The notes under the pieces were generated by a model. It was not told the origin of the DNA and did not search any database. It saw only the letters and a list, made by a program, of their open reading frames with translations. Of a stretch of 64,000 bases of DNA, positions 25,615 through 36,207 are shown one piece after another. The translations under genes and the position numbers were made by a program. The DNA comes from Aggregatilinea lenta. GTDB taxonomy: Bacteria > Chloroflexota > Anaerolineae > Aggregatilineales > Aggregatilineaceae. The stretch is from assembly GCF_003569045.1 (NCBI RefSeq), contig NZ_BFCB01000001.1, positions 527,189 through 591,188 on the forward strand, given 5' to 3'. Position 1 is the stretch's first letter; each line of letters opens with the position of its first letter.

Positions 25615-26751
25615 CTACCGCCCGTCGTGCGGGCCGATCCACAGGCTGCTGGCCGCGTCATAAGACCAGCCCGGCGCATCGACCGTCAGCGCGGCGCGGG
25701 GCCATCCGGCTTCCACGCGCGCCTGGGTCGCCCGCCACGACAGCACGCCGCTGAGCGCGTCCGCCGCCTCGACGTTACAGCCGCCGACCGCCACCGCCGT
25801 GGTGACGGCTTGCTCGACCGTCTGGCCGTGCAGCACGCCCGCCAGAAAACCCGCGATGGTCGCATCGCCGGACCCCGTCGTGCCGACCAGCGGTTCCGGG
25901 CGGAAGCACGACGCCCACAGCTCCCGGCTGCGCCAGCCGTCCCCGTTCAGGAACGGCGCGCCCTCCGGGCCGGTGCGTAGATACAGCCCCCGGTCGCCCA
26001 TCTTGATCACGGCTACCCGCGCGCCCAGATCCAGCACGCGCTGCCCCAGGTCAGACACCAGCGCGTCGGTCCAGTCGCCGGGTTTCAGCATCGCGCCGTG
26101 CAGCATGAACCAGAGTTCGTCCACGCTGGGCAGGAACAAATCCACGTACGGCAGCGCACGCGACAGCACTAACGGCCAGTTCACCTGCCCGCTGGGACCG
26201 CCCGGATCGGGCAGGGCCATATCCAGCGAGGTGATCGTATCCGTCGCCTTGACGCGGCGCACCATCTCGACCAGCCCCGCGCCCTCGTTGATGTACATCT
26301 GGCGCATGAACGGCGGATAGCCGAAATGGAACAGCCGCGCGTCGTGCAGCCGGTCGTAGGGTACATCCTCCACGCCGAAAGTATGGTTGGCTCCGGCGCA
26401 GTGCATAAAAAAACGGTCCGTGCGCGGCGGGCTGATCACCACCGTATACGAGCTGGTTTCGCCCGTCGCGACGATCATGTCTTCCGCCAGGGCCGGATCG
26501 TCTTCACGGATCAGGCGCTGGATGATCTGCCCAAACGGGTCGTCGCCCACTTTCCCCATCAGGCGGGTGGCGATGCCCAAACGATGCAGGTTGCGCCCCG
26601 TGTTCGCCACAGAGCCACCCGTCGCCAGCAGCGCGGGGCCGATCTCGGCCAGCGATCCCGGCGCAAAAAACGACTTCAAATCGGTCGCGGGGATCTGCGG
26701 AATAATGTCCAGGCAGATATGCCCCGCCACCACCGCCTCGACGCGGGTCAT
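25615..26751 (-). CDS. PfkB-family carbohydrate kinase
   Basis: 378 residues. The N-terminal ribokinase signature is GGSVANTGRNLHRLG and the C-terminal one GTTGSGDATIAGFLAG, in which the Asp is the catalytic base and GSGD forms the anion hole. The family phosphorylates sugars, sugar phosphates or nucleosides; the substrate is not evident. Starts one nucleotide after the aldolase stop, so the two are an operon. A kinase plus DhnA-type aldolase pair suggests phosphorylation of a keto-sugar followed by cleavage (inference). Confidence 0.9.
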   Translation of the reverse strand: MTRVEAVVAGHICLDIIPQIPATDLKSFFAPGSLAEIGPALLATGGSVANTGRNLHRLGIATRLMGKVGDDPFGQIIQRLIREDDPALAEDMIVATGETSSYTVVISPPRTDRFFMHCAGANHTFGVEDVPYDRLHDARLFHFGYPPFMRQMYINEGAGLVEMVRRVKATDTITSLDMALPDPGGPSGQVNWPLVLSRALPYVDLFLPSVDELWFMLHGAMLKPGDWTDALVSDLGQRVLDLGARVAVIKMGDRGLYLRTGPEGAPFLNGDGWRSRELWASCFRPEPLVGTTGSGDATIAGFLAGVLHGQTVEQAVTTAVAVGGCNVEAADALSGVLSWRATQARVEAGWPRAALTVDAPGWSYDAASSLWIGPHDGR

Positions 26752-26752
26752 G

Positions 26753-27607
26753 TCAGCCGCCCAGTTCCGCCAGCGCCTCGTCCACGCTCAGGCCGGTGTG
26801 GATCATGCGGCTCAACACGCCCATCATCTGGCGCGGATCGGGGGCCTGGAACACGTTACGCCCGATGAACATGCCGCTCGCGCCCGCGTCCAGCGCGCCG
26901 TGCACCATCTCCAGCGCCTCGCGCAGCGATGCCGTTTTGGGGCCGCCTGCGATCAGGATCGGGCGGTACGCCGCCGCCGTCACGGTGCGAAACGTCTCCG
27001 CGCTACCGCTGTAGTCGGTCTTCAGGATGTCCGCACCCAGCTCCGACGCCATGCGCGATCCGAGCGCGATGTAGTCCGCGCTGTAAATGTCGTGATCGGC
27101 CCGCTTGCCGCGTGCCATCGGCTCGATGATGCAGCCGATGCCCAGCGCCTCGCAGTGCTCGGCCATGCGCGCCACGTCTTCGACCTGGCGGGCTTCGGCG
27201 TCGGGATCGTCGTAGCCGATGAACATGTAGGTCAGCACGGCATCCGCGCCCAACCGCGCTGCGCCCTCGACTGTCGAGATCATACGTCCGCGCCCCTCGT
27301 CGGAACCGAGCGCCTCAGGCGAACGCCAGCGGTTGGTCCAGTCCACGCGCATGATCAGGGCCGGTGCGCCGCGCCCGGTGAACACGTGGGCGAACATACG
27401 GGCCGTGCCGGGGCCGACCAGGAACGCATCCGCGCCCGCGTCCGCCAGCGCTTCGAGCGTTTCGCCGGGGTGCTGCACGCCGGGGATCGCGCCCAGGTGC
27501 ACGCCGTGGTCGAAGGCTACCACCGCCGCACGGTGATCGGACGGATTAAGGATGCGACCGATGCGAATCGTCTTGCCGGAGTTGCTAAACACGTAAGGGG
27601 AAGCCAT
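26753..27607 (-). CDS. Class I DhnA/LsrF-type aldolase
   Basis: 284 residues, TIM-barrel class I aldolase of the DhnA (DeoC/LacD/LsrF) group. AFDHGVHLGAIPG is the conserved N-terminal loop, ADILKTDYSG carries the probable Schiff-base Lys, and PILIAGGPKT is the phosphate-binding GGPK loop. Members cleave fructose-1,6-bisphosphate or related phosphorylated ketoses. ATG at 27607 with AAGGA 10 nt upstream is preferred to the longer frame. The leader has two promoter candidates and two hairpins. Confidence 0.9.
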   Translation of the reverse strand: MASPYVFSNSGKTIRIGRILNPSDHRAAVVAFDHGVHLGAIPGVQHPGETLEALADAGADAFLVGPGTARMFAHVFTGRGAPALIMRVDWTNRWRSPEALGSDEGRGRMISTVEGAARLGADAVLTYMFIGYDDPDAEARQVEDVARMAEHCEALGIGCIIEPMARGKRADHDIYSADYIALGSRMASELGADILKTDYSGSAETFRTVTAAAYRPILIAGGPKTASLREALEMVHGALDAGASGMFIGRNVFQAPDPRQMMGVLSRMIHTGLSVDEALAELGG

Positions 27608-27629
27608 GACTGAACGTTCCTTCCAGAAG

Positions 27630-27648
27630 AAAAAGGGGACCACTCCCC
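27630..27648 (-). terminator. Short terminator-like hairpin in the aldolase leader
   Basis: GGGGA-GTGG-TCCCC followed by TTTTT on the minus strand, 22 nt before the aldolase ATG. Only 5 bp; a possible attenuator. Confidence 0.4.
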
Positions 27649-27663
27649 GGTGCAGTTACAATA

Positions 27664-27691
27664 ACTATACCTTGTGCGGCGGCGGCGTAAA
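27664..27691 (-). promoter_or_regulatory. Promoter candidate proximal to the aldolase gene
   Basis: TTTACG, 16 nt, TATAGT on the minus strand, giving a leader of about 50 nt. Confidence 0.5.
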
Positions 27692-27693
27692 GA

Positions 27694-27716
27694 GGGGCGC
27701 ACCCATTATGCGCCCC
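27694..27716. repeat. GC-rich palindrome in the aldolase upstream region
   Basis: GGGGCGCA and TGCGCCCC, perfect 8-bp stem with a 7-nt loop, between the two promoter candidates. Confidence 0.6.
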
Positions 27717-27802
27717 CATGCAAGCTCCGATGGCTCCCGGCCCACTCGCCCAAAATGCGCGGACGACGGGCCGCGAGACGTTCCTAAGCGCCGTTTAGTT
27801 TA

Positions 27803-27831
27803 ATGACACAACAAAATCATTTCTTTGTCAA
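27803..27831 (-). promoter_or_regulatory. Distal promoter candidate for the aldolase-PfkB operon
   Basis: TTGACA, 17 nt, TGTCAT on the minus strand in an AT-rich patch. Confidence 0.5.
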
Positions 27832-27912
27832 GCAGAAGCGGATTCATATCCTATGCATGGCTGTCATAGGTCATTTTTCGGGACATGGAATGGGGCGAGA
27901 GGGGCAAAAAAA

Positions 27913-28010
27913 CCGGGCGGGTTTCTAACCCGCCCCTACAAAACCCGTTGAGACGGCGTGTCTCCCCTCTCCAATCTGGGTTGGAGAGGGGCCGAGGTTG
28001 AGGTCGCGAT
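27913..28010 (-). repeat. Composite intergenic repeat (B plus A, reverse orientation)
   Basis: CGGGCGGGTTTCTAACCCGC (B) at 27913-27938, then reverse A with TCTCCAATC/GGTTGGAGA and GAGGTTGAGGTCGCGAT at 27961-28010. The rest of the 523-nt gap holds the promoters listed. Confidence 0.8.
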
Positions 28011-28046
28011 ACGCTGCCGCCCTCAATCCATAGCCGCCGGGTATTT

Positions 28047-28075
28047 TTGACACGTCCTGGCGCGAGGCTTATAGT
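28047..28075 (+). promoter_or_regulatory. Promoter for the 88-residue orphan and probably typA
   Basis: TTGACA, 17 nt, TATAGT on the plus strand, 56 nt before the ATG at 28131. Confidence 0.75.
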
Positions 28076-28130
28076 CCGGCGCGAGCAGACGCCTACCGGG
28101 TCCGTTCCGGCATATGGGGAACAGTATCGT

Positions 28131-28397
28131 ATGAACATCGAGCACCGCGTCGTGATGGAAGTGCGGCACGTGCCGCGCTATCGCCTCATGCTCGCCTTGC
28201 AAGAAGCTGGGAGCGAGGTCGTGGACGTGGCCTCGGTCGCCGCGCCGCGCTGGGCCGCGCACATCGAGTCGCTGGAACCGGACATCGTCGGCATCGTGGA
28301 AGTCCCACGCGACCGGCTGGTGATCGAGGGCGCGCGCACCGAGGTCGAGCGCGTGCACTCCTACATTCTGCGCCAAACCGAGCGTCACCGCCGCTGA
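28131..28397 (+). CDS. Small hypothetical protein
   Basis: 88 residues starting MNIEHRVVMEVRHVPRYRL. Not recognised. It is soluble, with an alternating hydrophobic pattern (VVMEVRHV, DIVGIVEVPRDRLVIEG) suggesting a small alpha/beta fold. A strong promoter lies just upstream and typA 111 nt downstream, so it could be the first gene of a typA transcript. Codon use fits the genome. Confidence 0.6.
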   Translation: MNIEHRVVMEVRHVPRYRLMLALQEAGSEVVDVASVAAPRWAAHIESLEPDIVGIVEVPRDRLVIEGARTEVERVHSYILRQTERHRR

Positions 28398-28508
28398 GTC
28401 TCTCCTGGTAAAACTGCACCTACTCGACTCCCCCTCTGATCTGATAAAATAGAGGTGTTTCCGAAAAACTCCCCATCGAACGTCAATCAATCTGAACGAG
28501 GAAGATCT

Positions 28509-30362
<1,854 letters not shown>

Positions 30363-30390
30363 ATCCCGTCATACACACGAAGTTCTGTAG

Positions 30391-30418
30391 GGGCGTATCG
30401 CGCGGTACGCCCTTTTTT
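30391..30418 (+). terminator. typA terminator derived from a B-type palindrome
   Basis: GGGCGTA-TCGCGCGG-TACGCCC followed by TTTTTT, 28 nt past the typA stop. A B-type repeat that has become a good intrinsic terminator. Confidence 0.85.
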
Positions 30419-30434
30419 GTTGTTCCGCGCAGAG

Positions 30435-30630
30435 CACCTCACCCCCGGCTCCTCTCCAATCCGATTGGAGAGGGGAGACAAGCAAAATCACCGAGGATTT
30501 TATAGGGGCGGGTTTGCACCCCATACGCATTAAGTGAAGTCTTTTCGAGGGGAACACCGTCTTTCGTAGGGGCGAGGCTTGCTCCGCCCGTTGTCTGCAA
30601 AGCCGGGTAGGGCAAGCCCTACCCCTACGA
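30435..30630 (+). repeat. Composite intergenic repeat cluster (A plus several B)
   Basis: A module CACCTCACCCCCGGCTCC with TCTCCAATCCGATTGGAGA (30435-30482), then partial B modules near 30498 and 30568-30630 (GTAGGGGCGAGGCTTGCTCC and GTAGGGCAAGCCCTACCCCTAC). The remainder up to 30758 has a TATGAT (30693) but no clear -35. Confidence 0.75.
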
Positions 30631-30758
30631 AGAACGACTCAGAAACGCCCAGAGAAATCAGTTAGTTAGCGGTCCTAACTTTCTTTTTGCGGTATGATTA
30701 ACGAGCGAGCAGCGTGACGTTCTGCCCGCCTGGATTTGTGTGAAAGGACCCCACCTCA

Positions 30759-31802
30759 ATGGCTACCTATATCGAAACCGAGATCGCCGAACAACCCGAC
30801 GTGCTGCGCCGCATGATCGCCGCCGAAAAAGACCACGTCGTTGAAATCGCCCGCCGCATCAAACAGCTTCAGCCGAAGTACGCCGTGATCGTCGCGCGCG
30901 GCACGTCCGACAACGTCGCACGCTACGGCCAGTACATGTTCGGCGGACTGGCGGACCTGTATGCCGGGCTGGCGACGCCTTCGCTGACCACACTTTACGA
31001 CGCCACCCCGCGCTTCGACGGCGCGCTGGTGATCGGCGTCTCGCAGTCCGGACAGTCGCTAGAGCCGACGCGCGTGCTCGAACAGGCGCACGCTCAGGGC
31101 GCGCTGATGACGCTGTCGATTACCAACGACGCGGACTCGCCGCTGGCACAGGTCTCCGACGAGCACATCGCGCTACACGCCGGACCGGAAAAGAGCCTCG
31201 CCGCGACCAAGACGTATACCGCCTCGCTGCTGGGTATCGCGCTGCTGGCTGCCGCGCTCGGCGAGCCGGACGGGTGGCAGGACGAGATCGCGGAGCTGCC
31301 CAACTGGGCCGCACAGACGCAGGCCATGCACCGGGGCACACGTACCGCCGCCGCCCGCTACACGTTTATGACGCACTGCGTCACGCTGGCGCGCGGCTAC
31401 AACTACTGCACTGGCTACGAGATCGCGCTCAAGCTCAAGGAACTCAGCTACGTTGCCGCCGAGGCGTACAGTTCCGCCGACTTCTACCACGGTCCCAAGG
31501 CAATTGTGTCGCCCGGCTTTCCGCTGATCGCCATTGCGCCCGAAGGCAAGGCGCTGGACACCATGCGCGAGTCGCTGGATACCTTCGTGCAGTCCCAGGC
31601 GGACCTGGCGATCATCTCCAACGTGCCGGATGTGCTGGAACGCGCCAATCTCGCGCTGCCGATCCCGGCGGGCATCCCAGAATGGCTCAGCCCGATCATC
31701 GCGGTGATGCCCGGCCAGCTGTTGGCGTTCGGCCTGTCGGAGGCGCGCGGCGTGGAAGTGGATCGCCCGCGTGGGCTGAACAAGGTGACGTTCACGGAAT
31801 AA
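30759..31802 (+). CDS. SIS-domain sugar-phosphate isomerase/deaminase (GlmS-C/NagB-II/FrlB type)
   Basis: 347 residues containing two SIS domains and no glutaminase domain. ARGTSDNVARYGQYMF, GVSQSGQSLEPTRVLEQA, TNDADSPLAQ and AATKTYTASL are the SIS signatures; ALKLKELSYVAAEAYSSADFYHGP matches the second half of GlmS-like isomerases. Likely converts an amino-sugar or fructosamine phosphate, for example as a type II glucosamine-6-phosphate deaminase; the reaction cannot be fixed from sequence. AAAGGA is 9 nt before the ATG. It stands alone. Confidence 0.88.
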   Translation: MATYIETEIAEQPDVLRRMIAAEKDHVVEIARRIKQLQPKYAVIVARGTSDNVARYGQYMFGGLADLYAGLATPSLTTLYDATPRFDGALVIGVSQSGQSLEPTRVLEQAHAQGALMTLSITNDADSPLAQVSDEHIALHAGPEKSLAATKTYTASLLGIALLAAALGEPDGWQDEIAELPNWAAQTQAMHRGTRTAAARYTFMTHCVTLARGYNYCTGYEIALKLKELSYVAAEAYSSADFYHGPKAIVSPGFPLIAIAPEGKALDTMRESLDTFVQSQADLAIISNVPDVLERANLALPIPAGIPEWLSPIIAVMPGQLLAFGLSEARGVEVDRPRGLNKVTFTE

Positions 31803-31831
31803 AGCGGGGAACGGGCACGCGTACAAAATCG

Positions 31832-31898
31832 TAGGGGCAATTGCCGCCCCACCAAACACATGTTTGGCGGGGACCCCGGCTCATGAATTGCCCCTACA
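31832..31898. repeat. Nested palindrome, B module containing a CCAAAC/GTTTGG insert
   Basis: GGGGCAATT...AATTGCCCC encloses CCCCACCAAACA and TGTTTGGCGGGG. The same nesting recurs at 44923-44985. Confidence 0.75.
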
Positions 31899-31926
31899 GA
31901 GATCGCGTTTTGGTAAGGGCGTATAG

Positions 31927-32051
31927 ATGCAGTTTAACAAGATAACCCGGTTATCACCGCGACCTCACCCCCGGCCCCTCTCCAGTCTGGGCTGGAGAGG
32001 GGAGACAAGCACATCTCAACGAGTTTTGTAGGGGCGGGTTAAACCCGGCCT
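31927..32051 (+). repeat. Long form of intergenic repeat A plus B module
   Basis: TGCAGTTTAACAAGATAACC, then CGGTTATCACCGCGACCTCA, the CCCCCGGCCCC core with TCTCCAGTC/GGCTGGAGA (to 32010), and GTAGGGGCGGGTTAAACCCG (32027-32051). No gene is visible in this 361-nt gap. Confidence 0.85.
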
Positions 32052-32163
32052 TTCGCATATCCGGATCTAAAAGTTAAAGCGCATCTATATGCCCCTACGT
32101 GATCATGGGCGGTTATTGCTCTTGCTTTGGCTGATCACTGAAAGCTAACGGCTGGCGGCTGCG

Positions 32164-33291
32164 TTAGCTCGCGCTGGTGAGTTCCCCGAACACGATCATG
32201 CGCCGGTTGTCCACGCGGTAGGGATGGCACGTGATCAGCGTGAGGTCGCTCACGTCGCCGGCCAATACCCACACGTCGTCGGGGTCCACGATCTCCTTGC
32301 TGCGCACAGTGTACGTGTAGCGCTGGCCGTTGCGCGCCGTGAGGACGATCTCGTCGCCCGGCTCCAGGTCTTCCAGGTAGCGGAAGATCTCGCCGAAAAT
32401 GTCGTTGTGGGCGGAGAGCACCACGTTCTGCCCGTCGCCGGGGTTGCCGCTGCCGGGCAGGTGACCCACGCCCTTTTGCAGCGTGAACCAGTCGTCGCCC
32501 TGGTAAACGGAGGCGTTGACGCCGATCGCGGGGATCTCGATCTGGGCGGGCGCAGGACTGTTGGCGGCAGGCGTCGGCAGCGGGGCCTGCGGCGCGCTGA
32601 GCTGCGCGGCAACGGCGGGACGCACGCTTTCGGGCACTTCGTCATAATTGAAAACCGCGACGCCGTTCGTCTCGTCCGGGGAATAGTGGCCGCCGGGGAG
32701 CACGTAGGACGACACCTGGAGGTCCGGGGCAGGGCTGGGCGTGGAACGCATCGCCTCGGCGTTTTGCTGGATCTCCGCCGACTTCTCCTGCAATTCGTCA
32801 AGCTTGTTGTTTTCGATCAGGATCAGATACGCGCCGACGCCGATCACGACCAGGATACCGATCACGCCGACGACTTCCACGGCCATCAGCACGCGGTCGA
32901 ACAGCGAGCGGCGGCGGGCACGCACCTCGTCCGAGGCCGGGGAACCGAGCGGCACGGCCTGCGGCTTGCGGCGCACATGGCGCACCAGCGGCTCTGGGTC
33001 AGGATCTTCTTCAAAGCGCGGCACATCGTCGGTGATGTCGTAGGTGACCGGCGGCTCGATCGGCTCGACCTCGGCGGCGGCCTCGTGCTGCTGCGGTGCG
33101 ATCTCCGGCTCCGGCTCTGCCTCGTCGTCCGGCTGGATCTCGGACGGCAGCGGCACGTCCGGTATGGCAATACGCCGCCCCTGCGTCTCGTAGCGACGCA
33201 GGCGCTGCTGGCGCGCCTCCCGCTTGCGGATCACCAGGATGCGTTCGAGTTCCTCAATGGACAGCTCGTCGACGGGCCGTCTGTCGCGCAT
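32164..33291 (-). CDS. Sortase (class D/E-like) with long acidic cytoplasmic N-terminus
   Basis: 375 residues. Residues 1-135 are charged and Glu/Pro-rich, then one membrane helix (about 140-160, VVGVIGILVVIGVGAYLIL), a short coil and a Pro/Ala-rich spacer, then the sortase barrel from IEIPAIGVNASVY. Catalytic residues: His295 (VVLSAHNDIFG), Cys355 (LTLITCHPY) and Arg363 or 364 (VDNRR). TLITC is the usual form in class D/E enzymes. It would anchor surface proteins to the cell wall. No LPXTG substrate was recognised nearby. The gene follows a methyltransferase gene after 4 nt. Confidence 0.9.
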   Translation of the reverse strand: MRDRRPVDELSIEELERILVIRKREARQQRLRRYETQGRRIAIPDVPLPSEIQPDDEAEPEPEIAPQQHEAAAEVEPIEPPVTYDITDDVPRFEEDPDPEPLVRHVRRKPQAVPLGSPASDEVRARRRSLFDRVLMAVEVVGVIGILVVIGVGAYLILIENNKLDELQEKSAEIQQNAEAMRSTPSPAPDLQVSSYVLPGGHYSPDETNGVAVFNYDEVPESVRPAVAAQLSAPQAPLPTPAANSPAPAQIEIPAIGVNASVYQGDDWFTLQKGVGHLPGSGNPGDGQNVVLSAHNDIFGEIFRYLEDLEPGDEIVLTARNGQRYTYTVRSKEIVDPDDVWVLAGDVSDLTLITCHPYRVDNRRMIVFGELTSAS

Positions 33292-33295
33292 CGTG

Positions 33296-34141
33296 TTATC
33301 TCACTGACTGAACAGGCTCAGCCGACTTGGTCGCCACGGCGAAGATCTCGCGCTCGAAAAACCACCGGAACGGCGGCCAGTGGAAGAAGGCATAGCGCAG
33401 TCCGGCCAGCACGGGGTTCTCCTGGCGGTGCTGCGGCGGCGAATCGAGCCAGATGTGCCCCTCAAGTCCGGCGTGGCGCAGCGCACGCTTCATGCTGAGC
33501 ATCGACTGCTCGTTGACGTGCACATCCTTGTTGTGCTCGACCAAAAACTGCCGGGGATCGGCGGGATAGGCTTTGCCCTGGCCCGCCGCACGGCGGAACA
33601 AGCGCACGAACGGGTAGGCGTAGCGGTCGTACCAGATATTCGGCGCGGTGTGGATGATCAGCCGCCCGTCGTCCTTGAGCACGCGGCGCGCCTCGACCAG
33701 CGACGCGTGCAGCTCCCAGGGATGCAGGTGCTCCACGATGTCGAACATCAGCACGCGGTCGAACGCCCCGGTTGGGTACGGGTACAGCTTCGCGTCTGCC
33801 TGGGCGAGCGCCATCACCGCGCCGGACTGCTCCGGGTCGCGCGCGATCAGCTCGCGCGAGAGCTTGATCGCGGCGTGGGCGTAGTCGAAGCCATACGCAT
33901 CCGCGCCCAGGTGCGCGCAGTGCCGCACGATCTCGCCGCGCCCGCAGGCCACGTCGAGGACTTTCATGCCCGGGCTGACCGCCGCCAATTCGAATGCCGC
34001 CTTGAGCCGCCGCGAAAGCTGTTCGCCTTCGCTGGCGATGAACTCATCGTACCCTTCGCAGGCGGTGAGGAAGTATTCCTCGGTATACAAATCGGATGGC
34101 AGTGGTGCGGGCCGTTGATCGGTCAAGACGGTAACCCCCAT
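33296..34141 (-). CDS. Class I SAM-dependent methyltransferase
   Basis: 281 residues. Motif I is VLDVACGRGEI, followed by YGFDYAHAAIKLS, DRVLMFDIVEHLHPWEL and an arm VLKDDGRLIIHTAPN, the pattern of Methyltransf_11/25 enzymes. The C-terminal region (about 165-281) is larger than the minimal domain, with VRLFRRAAG and a terminal FFEREIFAV. The target is unknown; glycan or lipid methylation would suit the neighbouring cell-envelope genes (sortase, murJ), which is inference. No clear Shine-Dalgarno before the ATG. Confidence 0.85.
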   Translation of the reverse strand: MGVTVLTDQRPAPLPSDLYTEEYFLTACEGYDEFIASEGEQLSRRLKAAFELAAVSPGMKVLDVACGRGEIVRHCAHLGADAYGFDYAHAAIKLSRELIARDPEQSGAVMALAQADAKLYPYPTGAFDRVLMFDIVEHLHPWELHASLVEARRVLKDDGRLIIHTAPNIWYDRYAYPFVRLFRRAAGQGKAYPADPRQFLVEHNKDVHVNEQSMLSMKRALRHAGLEGHIWLDSPPQHRQENPVLAGLRYAFFHWPPFRWFFEREIFAVATKSAEPVQSVR

Positions 34142-34274
34142 GACGAGCGCAATTTTGCGCGATTATACAAAGCGGCCCACCCGTGCGCCACCGCGATCTG
34201 GCCTGCGCGGGCTTCCATACGAGGTGCGGCACAATGATTCTGCGGACACGTCCAGACGCGCGCTGAACGCGCTG

Positions 34275-35915
34275 CTACAGCCCGAAGCGCCGCAGCAGGC
34301 CGCGCACGAAGCTCCACTCTTCCAGGCCCAGACGCGAGGCCAGCAGGCTGTAGATCACCAGCCCGGCCCCGCCCGCCACGCCGACCGTCAGCGCGAAGCC
34401 GATCACTGAGCCGGGCAGGAACTGTTCCAGCCCCAGCGAAATCGCCAGCGCCGCGCCGCCCATGATCGCGGCGGCGAAGCTCGCCCGCACGACGGTGCGC
34501 AGCAGGTGCTGGCGGCCATACCCGTCCAGCTTGTGCCATAGCAGCCGTGCCGAGATTGCAGAATGAATCAGGTGTTTGACCGAGTCCGCGATCATCAGCG
34601 CGAAGAAGCTGTACCACGGCAGCAGCACGATCGCCACGACCATGTACGCGCCCAGGCTCACCAGTCCGATCAGCGCAGGCGTCAGCGTATCCTGCTGCGC
34701 GTAAAAGGCGTACACCAGCAGCAGATCGACCGCCGCAAACGGCAGGCCCAGCAAATAGAGGCGCAGCGCCAGCGCCGTGGTCGTCGTGTCCCCCGCCAGG
34801 AACTTGCCATGCTGGAAGATCAGCCCGACGACCGGCCCGGCCAGCACGAACAGCCCGACCGCCGCCGGGATGATCAGCACAATCGCCAACCGCAACCCCT
34901 GACCGAGCGTGTTACGAAACTGCTGCCTGGCTCCCGTGCCAATCACAGCCGCCTGCCGCGACAGGGTGGGTAGGATGGCCGACGAGATGGCAATCGCCAC
35001 CAGCCCCTGCGGGAACTGGATCAGCGTCGTGGCCCAGTTCATGTAGGCGAGGCTGCCTTCGCCGGTGCGCGTGGCGAGATTGTAACTGAACGGGCGGTTG
35101 ACCAGCACGTCCAGCGCCAGCGTCGCCATGACCGGCACGTACAGCACCCCAATCCGCCGCACGCCGGGATGGCTCAACGCGCCGCGCACGGAGATCCGCA
35201 GGCGAGCGTCGCGCAGGCCGGGAGCCTGGAGCAGCATCTGCACCACCGCGCCGACCAGCCAGCCGACCGCCGCCGCCGTGATATCGAGCCGCCCCGCCAG
35301 GGCGAGCGTCGTCACGACGATGGTCCCGTTGAACACCGTCGAGGCGAAAGCGGGCCACGTAAAGCGCCGCAGCGCGTAGAGCACGCCCGACAGCACTGCG
35401 AACAGGCTGAGCGCCATCAGCGCGGGAGCCGTGACGCGCAGCAGCCGCGTCGCCTCGTCGATCACCTCCGGCGCAGTCTTGTCGCTGGCGACCACGCGGA
35501 TCACGACCGGAGCCAGCAGCTCCAGCGCCAGCACCAGCACGCTGAGGCTGATCACGACCAGCCCCAACAAAATATTGACCAGTCGCCACAGCTCGTCGCG
35601 ATCCTTGCGCTGCGCGTATTCGCTGAGCACGGGGACCAGCGCCGAGTTGACGTGCCCGCCGATCAGCAGGTCGTACAGGCCGCGTGGCACGACCAGCGCC
35701 AGATTGAGCGCGTCCACTGCCGCGCCCGCGCCGAACAATGCCGAGATGATCGTCTCGCGGACGAGGCCGAGCACGCGGCTGGTGATGTTGCCCAGGGCAA
35801 TGACGGTCGTCGCGCGGACCATTCCGGAAGAGGGGGCATCCAGAGGGACGGAATCGTGGAGCGGCGCAGCAGCGGCGGCATCGGTCATGGCCGCATCGAC
35901 GTTTTCTTCCAGCAC
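34275..35915 (-). CDS. murJ: Lipid II flippase MurJ
   Basis: 546 residues with about 14 membrane helices. ATTVIALGNITSRVLGLVRE, LFGAGAAVDALNLALVVPRG and GGHVNSALVPVLSEY are the classic MurJ/MviN start; NRPFSYNLATRTGEGSLAYMNWA and LIQFPQGLVAIAISSAILP are also characteristic. It moves the peptidoglycan precursor lipid II across the membrane. I choose the GTG at 35915, with GAGG 5 nt upstream; ATG 35888 (MTDAAAAAP) is an alternative. The frame is open to 36311, but that part translates repeats and is not protein-like. Confidence 0.93.
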   Translation of the reverse strand: MLEENVDAAMTDAAAAAPLHDSVPLDAPSSGMVRATTVIALGNITSRVLGLVRETIISALFGAGAAVDALNLALVVPRGLYDLLIGGHVNSALVPVLSEYAQRKDRDELWRLVNILLGLVVISLSVLVLALELLAPVVIRVVASDKTAPEVIDEATRLLRVTAPALMALSLFAVLSGVLYALRRFTWPAFASTVFNGTIVVTTLALAGRLDITAAAVGWLVGAVVQMLLQAPGLRDARLRISVRGALSHPGVRRIGVLYVPVMATLALDVLVNRPFSYNLATRTGEGSLAYMNWATTLIQFPQGLVAIAISSAILPTLSRQAAVIGTGARQQFRNTLGQGLRLAIVLIIPAAVGLFVLAGPVVGLIFQHGKFLAGDTTTTALALRLYLLGLPFAAVDLLLVYAFYAQQDTLTPALIGLVSLGAYMVVAIVLLPWYSFFALMIADSVKHLIHSAISARLLWHKLDGYGRQHLLRTVVRASFAAAIMGGAALAISLGLEQFLPGSVIGFALTVGVAGGAGLVIYSLLASRLGLEEWSFVRGLLRRFGL

Positions 35916-36030
35916 AGAATCCTCGAATGCCCAACCGGGCAGCGGCAAAGCCCAATCACGAGGCGACCTACTGTACCGGAAGCGTCCCGAACCTGCTAGT
36001 CGTGGCAGGCGAGCGGTGGGAAGCAGTGGG

Positions 36031-36120
36031 TCGCCCCCACGCCAAACCCCTCCCTCCTTACGGGGAAGGGGCTTAAAAACATGGGTTCTCCCTTTTCTCC
36101 TCGCGGGGGAAGAGCCGGGG
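36031..36120. repeat. Variant GC-rich intergenic repeats
   Basis: CCCCTCCCTCCTTACGGGGA with GGGG, then TCTCCCTTTTCTCCTCGCGG with GGGAAGAGCCGGGGGTGGGG. Related to but distinct from the A family. Confidence 0.6.
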
Positions 36121-36137
36121 GTGGGGGCATTTCCCAC

Positions 36138-36160
36138 AAAAAAAGCGCGCCCACGCGCGC
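36138..36160 (-). terminator. Terminator of the HAMP-protein gene
   Basis: GCGCGC-GTGG-GCGCGC followed by TTTTTTT on the minus strand, 48 nt past the stop. Confidence 0.85.
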
Positions 36161-36207
36161 CGCTGTACTTCGACTTACCATTACAAACTATCGAACAGGG
36201 ACTGCGT

